The position numbers and the translations under genes are program-made. From assembly GCA_002298145.1 (NCBI GenBank), contig DBMP01000018.1, forward strand, positions 1 through 8,484: 8,484 nt of DNA, written 5' to 3'. The notes under the pieces are model-generated. The model searched no databases and was not told the origin of the DNA. It saw only the letters and a list, made by a program, of their open reading frames with translations. The DNA comes from Spartobacteria bacterium UBA695 (lineage in GTDB: Bacteria; Verrucomicrobiota; Verrucomicrobiia; Chthoniobacterales; Chthoniobacteraceae). Every line of letters starts with the position of its first letter. The stretch's first letter is position 1. Positions 1 through 5,871 of this stretch are shown here, piece after piece.

Positions 1-16
1 GGGTTGTTAAGTCCCG

Positions 17-32
17 GCTGGCTCTCGCCAGC
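17..32. repeat. Short GC-rich hairpin near the left edge
   Basis: A perfect 6-bp stem, GCTGGC (17-22) and GCCAGC (27-32), closes a TCTC loop. No T-run follows on either strand, so there is little support for an intrinsic terminator. It may be the remnant of a repeat or a structure belonging to a gene left of the window. Apart from this and the long hairpin at 145-198, I see nothing gene-like in 1-229; the open frames there are short and have no recognisable protein character. Confidence 0.35.
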
Positions 33-144
33 TGGCGGGAAAAATGCGCTTTCTGAAACCAAAGTAAAGACGAAAGGCGCACTGGTTTTCCTCGGCACCA
101 CAAATAGTCAAACGCCGCTAAATGACCTCTCTATAAAAATTATT

Positions 145-198
145 TCACGCAAAGACGCAGAGAAGAACCGCACATGCCTTCTTTGCGCCTTTGCGTGA
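145..198. repeat. Long imperfect inverted repeat, possible terminator of the GT4 gene
   Basis: Two 21-nt arms (145-165 beginning TCACGCAAAG, 178-198 ending CTTTGCGTGA) flank a 12-nt loop. They match at 19 of 21 positions; of the two mismatches, one becomes a G-U pair and one an A-C mismatch in RNA read from the plus strand. The GT4 gene on the minus strand stops at 230, so its transcript runs straight into this hairpin. Just beyond, at 135-139 on the plus strand, lies AAAAA, which is UUUUU in that transcript, five bases past the stem. This fits an imperfect Rho-independent terminator. The CGCAAAGACGCAGAG / TTTGCGTGA style of sequence is, from general knowledge, a common dispersed palindrome in several bacterial genomes, so it may be a member of a repeat family doing terminator duty. 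Confidence 0.65.
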
Positions 199-229
199 GA
201 CTTAATGCCTTTTGTCTGTGGAAAGCGTA

Positions 230-1333
230 TTACACCAGCGGCTTGGCAGAGTTCGTCTCCATAGCCGCCAGCGTCGCTTTAACATTGGCCTCGATGGTGA
301 AGCGCGAAGCCAGCTCCCTGAGCCGGGGGCGGATCGCCACGCGCCGCTCCGGATCAGTCCAGCCCTCCAGCGCCCGGGCGATGGCACCCGAGTCGGCCGG
401 ATTGGCAATCACATCACCACAGGCCCCGAGCACCTCGGACACGCCATTGGCCGAAGTCGTCACCACCGGCAACCCGGCGGCCAGCGCCTCCAGGCAGGCG
501 TTTGAAAAAGGATCGTAATAGGTCGGCAGCAGAAACACATCGGCCGCCGCATAGCACGCGGGCATGTTCTTCACCGGCCCGAGGAACCGCACCCGCGCCG
601 TGCTGCCACCGTACGCCTTCGGGTCCCCCTTCCCGGCCACGATCAGTACCGGGCGGCCCTGCATCCGGTTGACCGCCTCCACGGCAGCCCGCAGCCCCTT
701 GCGTTCCCAGCCGCTCCCGGCGAAAAACACCGCCGTATCGGCTTCCGAGAGACCCCACTCCACCCGGAGCGCCTCGCGCCGACCCGGCTCCACCGGGGGC
801 ATCGGAGGTAGCCCGTTGTAAACCACGTGGATGCGCGAGGGCGGGTAGCCGTATTCGCGCACGATCTCCTCCTTTACCATGCGGCAGTTGGCGATCACGA
901 TCCCCGCGCCGTCGCTGGAAAAAAGCCGCGCCTCCAGCTCCAGCAGTTGCCGGTGCTTCGGGTTGAACCCCCGGGTCCAGCGCTTCCACGCCGGTTCGAA
1001 CGCGTCCCGCCGCCGCAGCCAGGCCCGGTGCACGCCGTCGCCCGCCCGGTAGGCATCGCAGGCGTAGATGCGCTCCAGGGAAAAAAGATAATCGCACGCC
1101 CCGTGCGGACGCAGCCGGGGTCGGGCGCGCTCGATGGCCGCCGCAAACGCCTTGGGCGAACGCCCCGGGACGACCTCGATCTCCCCGTAGGGCCACTCGC
1201 TCGCAGGCCAGTCCGCCGACGTGAAAAGCAGGCACTCGTGCCCGGCCTCCCGCAGCGCCTTTGCGAAACGTTTCAAATAAGCCTCAGCTCCGCCCGTAGC
1301 CGAATATCCCCGCCGTACCAGACCAATCTTCAT
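230..1333 (-). CDS. GT4-family glycosyltransferase, WaaG-like (LPS core)
   Basis: A 367-residue GT-B glycosyltransferase, the usual length for the family. The N-terminal domain opens with the strand MKIGLVRRGYSATGGAEAYL, whose GG (14-15) is the acceptor-side glycine loop of WaaG/PimA-type enzymes. The C-terminal nucleotide-sugar domain (about 165-355) has GSGWERKG (206-213, with R211 and K212 placed to contact the diphosphate), YAAADVFLLP (261-270) and DPFSNACLE (274-282). The last corresponds to the family's E-x7-E motif with Asp in place of the first Glu. It probably transfers a hexose from a nucleotide sugar to the LPS inner core on the cytoplasmic side; donor and acceptor cannot be read from sequence. 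The frame stays open upstream to 1564, but homology begins exactly at MKIGL, so the ATG at 1333 is chosen. No Shine-Dalgarno precedes it. It is divergent from the waaF-like gene, 118 bp away, which supports a shared LPS role. It could be another GT4 of surface polysaccharide synthesis. Confidence 0.88.
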   Translation of the reverse strand: MKIGLVRRGYSATGGAEAYLKRFAKALREAGHECLLFTSADWPASEWPYGEIEVVPGRSPKAFAAAIERARPRLRPHGACDYLFSLERIYACDAYRAGDGVHRAWLRRRDAFEPAWKRWTRGFNPKHRQLLELEARLFSSDGAGIVIANCRMVKEEIVREYGYPPSRIHVVYNGLPPMPPVEPGRREALRVEWGLSEADTAVFFAGSGWERKGLRAAVEAVNRMQGRPVLIVAGKGDPKAYGGSTARVRFLGPVKNMPACYAAADVFLLPTYYDPFSNACLEALAAGLPVVTTSANGVSEVLGACGDVIANPADSGAIARALEGWTDPERRVAIRPRLRELASRFTIEANVKATLAAMETNSAKPLV

Positions 1334-1353
1334 GAAGCAATATAGGAGGAAAA

Positions 1354-1369
1354 TTGAAGCGCGCTTGAA
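1354..1369. promoter_or_regulatory. Near-palindrome in the divergent GT4/waaF gap
   Basis: The 118-bp gap between the divergent GT4 and waaF-like genes contains the perfect 10-bp palindrome AAGCGCGCTT (1357-1366), extended to 16 bp as TTGAAGCGCGCTTGAA with one mismatched pair. Its position between divergent starts suits an operator or shared promoter region. A weak plus-strand promoter could use TTGAAA (1365-1370) and GATAAG (1386-1391), but the 15-bp spacing is short. An AGGAGGA at 1344-1350 lies on the plus strand and does not serve either assigned start. All of this is inference from position and symmetry. Confidence 0.2.
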
Positions 1370-1451
1370 AACATCGGAGGCACAGGATAAGGGTTCGGGG
1401 CTGCTATTTACAGCATTTCCCGCACCCTGCCTCGGGAAATCCACAAACCAC

Positions 1452-2460
1452 ATGAACATCCTCGCGCTTAAACTGAAGCGGATCGGCGACCTGATCCTGA
1501 CGACGCCAGCTCTCGCGGCGTTGCGTGGGGCGTTCCCCGGGGCGAGAATTACCCTCTGCGTCATGGAAAACTGCGAGGGGCTCCTGCCCGCCGTGCGCTC
1601 CGTGGACGAAACGCTGGTCTTCCGCTACTGGCGCCCCAATGCCGGGCTTCTCTCGCGCCTGGCTACCGGGAAGTTCGACGTTTGCCTGGACTTCACCGGC
1701 AACGACCGCTCTGCCTTTTTCGCCCTCCTCTCCCGTGCCCCGCGCCGCATCACCTGGCAGTGGGTGCGCCGATGTTGGCACCGCCAGCTTCCCTTTAATG
1801 AATTCGTGGACTCCAGCGTCCGGGAAAACCACACCGTCGACCACCATCTCGACCTGCTGGCCCCCCTTGGAATTCCCCGGACCCCCACCCCCATCGACCT
1901 GTGCCTGCCCGCCAGCGCCGACGCCGCCCCCAAGCGCCTCCTCTACGAAGCAGGCATCGATCACGAATTCGCCGTCGTCCACCCCGGTACCGCCCGGGCC
2001 GAGAAATACTGGGAACCCGAACGCTGGGCCGCCGTCATCGACCATTGCCAGGGCGACCTGGGGCTGCCGTGCGTCGTCACCGGCGGCAGCGCCCCCTTCG
2101 AGCAGGCCCACCTCGCCGCCATTTGCCACCACGTGCGCACCCCGTGGCACGATTTCTCCGGCAGCCTCGATCTCCTGGGCCTCGCCGCCATCATCCGGCG
2201 CGCCTCGCTGCTCCTGAGCATGGACTCCGCCCCCGTGCACCTCGGCGCGGCCTTTGGCACCCCGCAAGTCGCTCTTTTTGGCCAAACCAACCCCTTTGCC
2301 TGGCGTCCCCGCCACCCCCGGGCCATCGTGCTTTACTCTGGGGAACCTGAGCCGCTCACCTGCTTCGACCCCCGCGCCCTTCCCAGATCGCTCAGCGAAA
2401 TATCGACGGACGCGGTAATTCGTGTTATCGACTCCCTCCTCCCATCCCTTTCTCCGATTC

Positions 2461-2474
<14 letters not shown>
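1452..2474 (+). CDS. waaF: GT9 heptosyltransferase, WaaF/WaaC-like (LPS inner core)
   Basis: A 340-residue GT9 enzyme that would transfer L-glycero-D-manno-heptose from ADP-heptose onto the Kdo/heptose inner core of LPS in the cytoplasm. The N-terminus reads NILALKLKRIGDLILTTPAL (2-21); D13 sits exactly where the catalytic Asp13 of E. coli WaaC lies. The C-terminal half has the donor-site signatures VVHPGTARAEKYW (175-187) and SMDSAPVHLGAAFGTPQVALFG (256-277), including the D-x-x-P-x-H element. The frame is open back to 1332, but the family N-terminus fixes the ATG at 1452. No Shine-Dalgarno is visible. Its last codons overlap the start of the MsbA-like gene by 14 bp, so the two are probably co-transcribed and translationally coupled. 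Whether it is heptosyltransferase I, II or a related GT9 cannot be settled from motifs, so the symbol is a best family guess. Confidence 0.85.
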
Positions 2475-4284
<1,810 letters not shown>

Positions 4285-4291
4285 CCCAACT

Positions 4292-4774
4292 ATGAAACGT
4301 TCTATCGCCGCGGTGTTGGCCCTTGCCACCGCCCTTTGCGGCCTCCCCGGAGCTCAAGCCCAGGATGCCCAACCCAGCATCAAAGTCACCACCCGCCTCA
4401 ACGCCAACGGGACGCGCACCGACACCCAGAAAAACCTGGAAGAGCGCATCTCCGACGCCCGCACGACGGATAAAAACGGCAAACTGATCAGCCACGTCGT
4501 CTTCCGGCTCGACGAAATGGGCCGCGAAACCGAGGGAACCGTTTACAACGGCAAAGACCAGGTCGTTTCCATGACCTCGCTGCGCTACGACAGCATGGGC
4601 CAGGTCAGCGAACAGGTCGACAAGAACGCCGCGGGCGTCGTCACCCGCCGCACCGTATTTCTTCACGACGCGCAGGGCCACCTGACCCGGATCGAGGCCT
4701 ACGACGGCCAGGGGAAGAAGATCCAGCTGGACAACCCCCCGGTGATTAATCCCCGCGTCAAAACCAAGAAATAA
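4292..4774 (+). CDS. Small secreted protein with YD/RHS-like repeats, function unknown
   Basis: A 160-residue protein with a clear Sec signal peptide: MKR, a hydrophobic core (AAVLALATALCGLPG) and an AQA cleavage site after residue 23. Cys16 has no proper lipobox around it, so a lipoprotein is unlikely. The mature part is made of degenerate units of about 20-26 residues: TRLNANGTR (34-42), TTDKNGKLISHVVF (58-71), RLDEMGRETEGTVYNGKDQVV (72-92), RYDSMGQVSEQVDKNAAGVV (98-117) and HDAQGHLTRIEAYDGQGKKI (125-144). Each carries a D/N-x-x-G turn, as in the YD repeats of RHS proteins, which form beta-hairpins. The tail is basic (PRVKTKK). The ATG at 4292 is 7 bp after the msbA stop and gives the signal peptide at once. 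It is likely co-transcribed with msbA and would act in the periplasm or outside. I do not recognise a named family. Confidence 0.8.
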   Translation: MKRSIAAVLALATALCGLPGAQAQDAQPSIKVTTRLNANGTRTDTQKNLEERISDARTTDKNGKLISHVVFRLDEMGRETEGTVYNGKDQVVSMTSLRYDSMGQVSEQVDKNAAGVVTRRTVFLHDAQGHLTRIEAYDGQGKKIQLDNPPVINPRVKTKK

Positions 4775-4799
4775 GGGCACCACCGCCCACCCCGCCGGT

Positions 4800-5114
4800 A
4801 TGAGCGCCCTCCTCCTGCTCTCCACCTTTCCCGATGCGGAAGCCGCCCGGCGGATTGCCGGAACGCTGGTGGAGGAGCGCCTGGCCGCCTGCGCCAACCT
4901 GCTCCCCGGCGCGGAATCCATCTACCGCTGGGAGGGGAAAATCGAGCGGGCCACCGAAGTCGTGGCGTTTTTCAAAACCACCGAAGCCTGCCGGGCCCGG
5001 TTCGAAGCGCGGCTCAGCGAGCTGCACCCCTACGAAGTGCCCGAGATCCTCGTCCTACGCCCCGAAGGCGGCCTACCCGCCTACCTGCGCTGGATCGAAG
5101 AGAACGTGGGGTGA
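4800..5114 (+). CDS. cutA: CutA1 divalent-cation tolerance protein
   Basis: A 104-residue protein with the whole CutA1 signature: STFPDAEAARRIAGTLVEERLAACANLLPG (8-37, with C31 in the LAAC element), SIYRWEGKIE (40-49), a lysine-threonine strand FFKT (57-60), and HPYEVPEI (76-83) before the last helix YLRWIEENV. CutA1 forms a very stable ferredoxin-like trimer. E. coli mutants have altered copper sensitivity, but its biochemical role remains unclear. The ATG at 4800 follows the secreted-protein gene by 25 bp with no visible Shine-Dalgarno; length and N-terminus match the family. It is probably the last gene of the waaF-like/msbA/secreted protein run. Its final 34 bp overlap the 3' end of the convergent acetyltransferase gene, leaving no room for a dedicated intrinsic terminator. 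Confidence 0.92.
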   Translation: MSALLLLSTFPDAEAARRIAGTLVEERLAACANLLPGAESIYRWEGKIERATEVVAFFKTTEACRARFEARLSELHPYEVPEILVLRPEGGLPAYLRWIEENVG

Positions 5115-5644
5115 GGAATGATTTCCGAGTGCAGCTTTTGGAAAAAATGCTGGTAGGCGAGGTCTGAAAGGGGCGCCGGGTAGGACATGACCCGCAGTTC
5201 CACCCGCCCCGTGCCGTCTTGATAAGAAGGGTGCCAGTGCTCAAAGCGGTGGGTCTGGAACCCCAATCGCCGGTAAAACGCCTCCCGGCGGCGAGTAGTC
5301 TTATCCACAGGAGCTTCGATTTCCAACAAGACGGGGCGTTGATTTTCCCTGATCCAGTCCCATAAAAACGCGCTGCCGTACCCCGCCCCGCGACAAGCTG
5401 GTGCCAGGGCAAAATGCTCCACATAGCGGAGCCCATCGGGGAAATCGAAGCCATCCCACCACCCGATCAATCCGAGCAAATCGGACGCCTTCACCCACGC
5501 TTCGAGATGATACGTCTTTCGGGAGAAAAGGGAAATTTGCTGATCCCTGGAGCGGCGCTCATCCCGAGGAAAGGAGGTTTCATACACTTCCCACAGGGAT
5601 GGGAAGAAAGGATGCGCGGCGGTGGTAATGGATATTTTTTGCAA
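5081..5644 (-). CDS. GNAT-family N-acetyltransferase, TTG start
   Basis: A 187-residue GNAT acetyltransferase, which would move an acetyl group from acetyl-CoA to an unknown amine. The acetyl-CoA pyrophosphate loop is RGAGYG (85-90), following the motif-A strand YVEHFALAP (74-82). The C-terminal helix and strand REAFYRRLGF (120-129) are typical motif B. Later strands include VELRVMSY. The frame is open to an ATG at 5848, but the extra 68 residues are low-complexity and unlike a GNAT. A TTG at 5644 lies 6 bases after GGGGAGGT, the best Shine-Dalgarno in the window, and begins LQKISITTAAHPFF, a normal GNAT N-terminus. I therefore choose TTG. An ATG inside that Shine-Dalgarno region is in another frame. 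The gene converges on cutA with a 34-bp overlap and is divergent from ilvD. Nothing in the neighbourhood names a substrate. Confidence 0.82.
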   Translation of the reverse strand: MQKISITTAAHPFFPSLWEVYETSFPRDERRSRDQQISLFSRKTYHLEAWVKASDLLGLIGWWDGFDFPDGLRYVEHFALAPACRGAGYGSAFLWDWIRENQRPVLLEIEAPVDKTTRRREAFYRRLGFQTHRFEHWHPSYQDGTGRVELRVMSYPAPLSDLAYQHFFQKLHSEIIPHPTFSSIQRR

Positions 5645-5650
5645 GGCGAT

Positions 5651-5658
5651 ACCTCCCC
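5651..5658 (-). promoter_or_regulatory. Strong Shine-Dalgarno that decides the GNAT start
   Basis: Read on the minus strand this is GGGGAGGT, followed by the 6-base spacer ATCGCC and the TTG at 5644. It complements the 16S rRNA tail well, and the spacing is ideal. It is the only convincing Shine-Dalgarno upstream of an assigned start in the window, and it outweighs the far-upstream ATG at 5848. Confidence 0.7.
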
Positions 5659-5770
5659 ATAGAATCGTCTGTTGCAGGCCCGGGGTCACTGATCTTTTTT
5701 GCCCTTCTTTCCCGGAGGGTGTGTTTAAAAGTGGTGTAAGCCGCTTGCGTTCCGGGTAGTGCCGCCGTCC

Positions 5771-5817
5771 CGAGTGCGCTACCTCGGAGACTGCGCCCCT
5801 CGCCCCGGGGGAGGCCC
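5771..5817. repeat. GC-rich inverted repeats in the GNAT/ilvD divergent gap
   Basis: Two small stems lie side by side. The first is CCGAG (5770-5774) with CTCGG (5783-5787). The second is a bulged stem around CCCCGGGG (5803-5810) with CCTC on the left and GAGG on the right. They lie 55-100 bp upstream of ilvD. They could be an operator, a structured leader or simply dispersed GC-rich sequence; I see no leader peptide rich in Leu/Ile/Val codons that would mark classical ilv attenuation, and no T-box. Confidence 0.25.
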
Positions 5818-5828
5818 AAGGGAAAAGC

Positions 5829-5855
5829 GTGACAATGCCCCGGAGCAAATTTAAG
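5829..5855 (+). promoter_or_regulatory. Weak candidate promoter for ilvD
   Basis: GTGACA (5829-5834) matches the -35 consensus at five of six bases and TTTAAG (5850-5855) matches -10 at four of six, but the spacer is only 15 bp. If real, transcription would start within about ten bases of the ATG at 5872, giving an almost leaderless mRNA, which would fit the absence of a Shine-Dalgarno there. This is tentative. Confidence 0.2.
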
Positions 5856-5871
5856 TTGATCCTTCCAAACT

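Noticed and set aside
4..198. 64-residue plus-strand frame at the left edge
   Set aside because: Its second half is read through the long palindrome, and the translation has no protein-like pattern.
1334..1564. N-terminal extension of the GT4 gene to the ATG at 1564
   Set aside because: The extra 77 residues do not resemble the family and would overlap the divergent waaF-like gene; MKIGLVRRGY is a proper GT-B N-terminus.
5645..5871. T-box, attenuator or leader peptide controlling ilvD
   Set aside because: I found no T-box core sequence, no run of Leu/Ile/Val codons in a short frame and no terminator hairpin with a T-run just upstream of ilvD.
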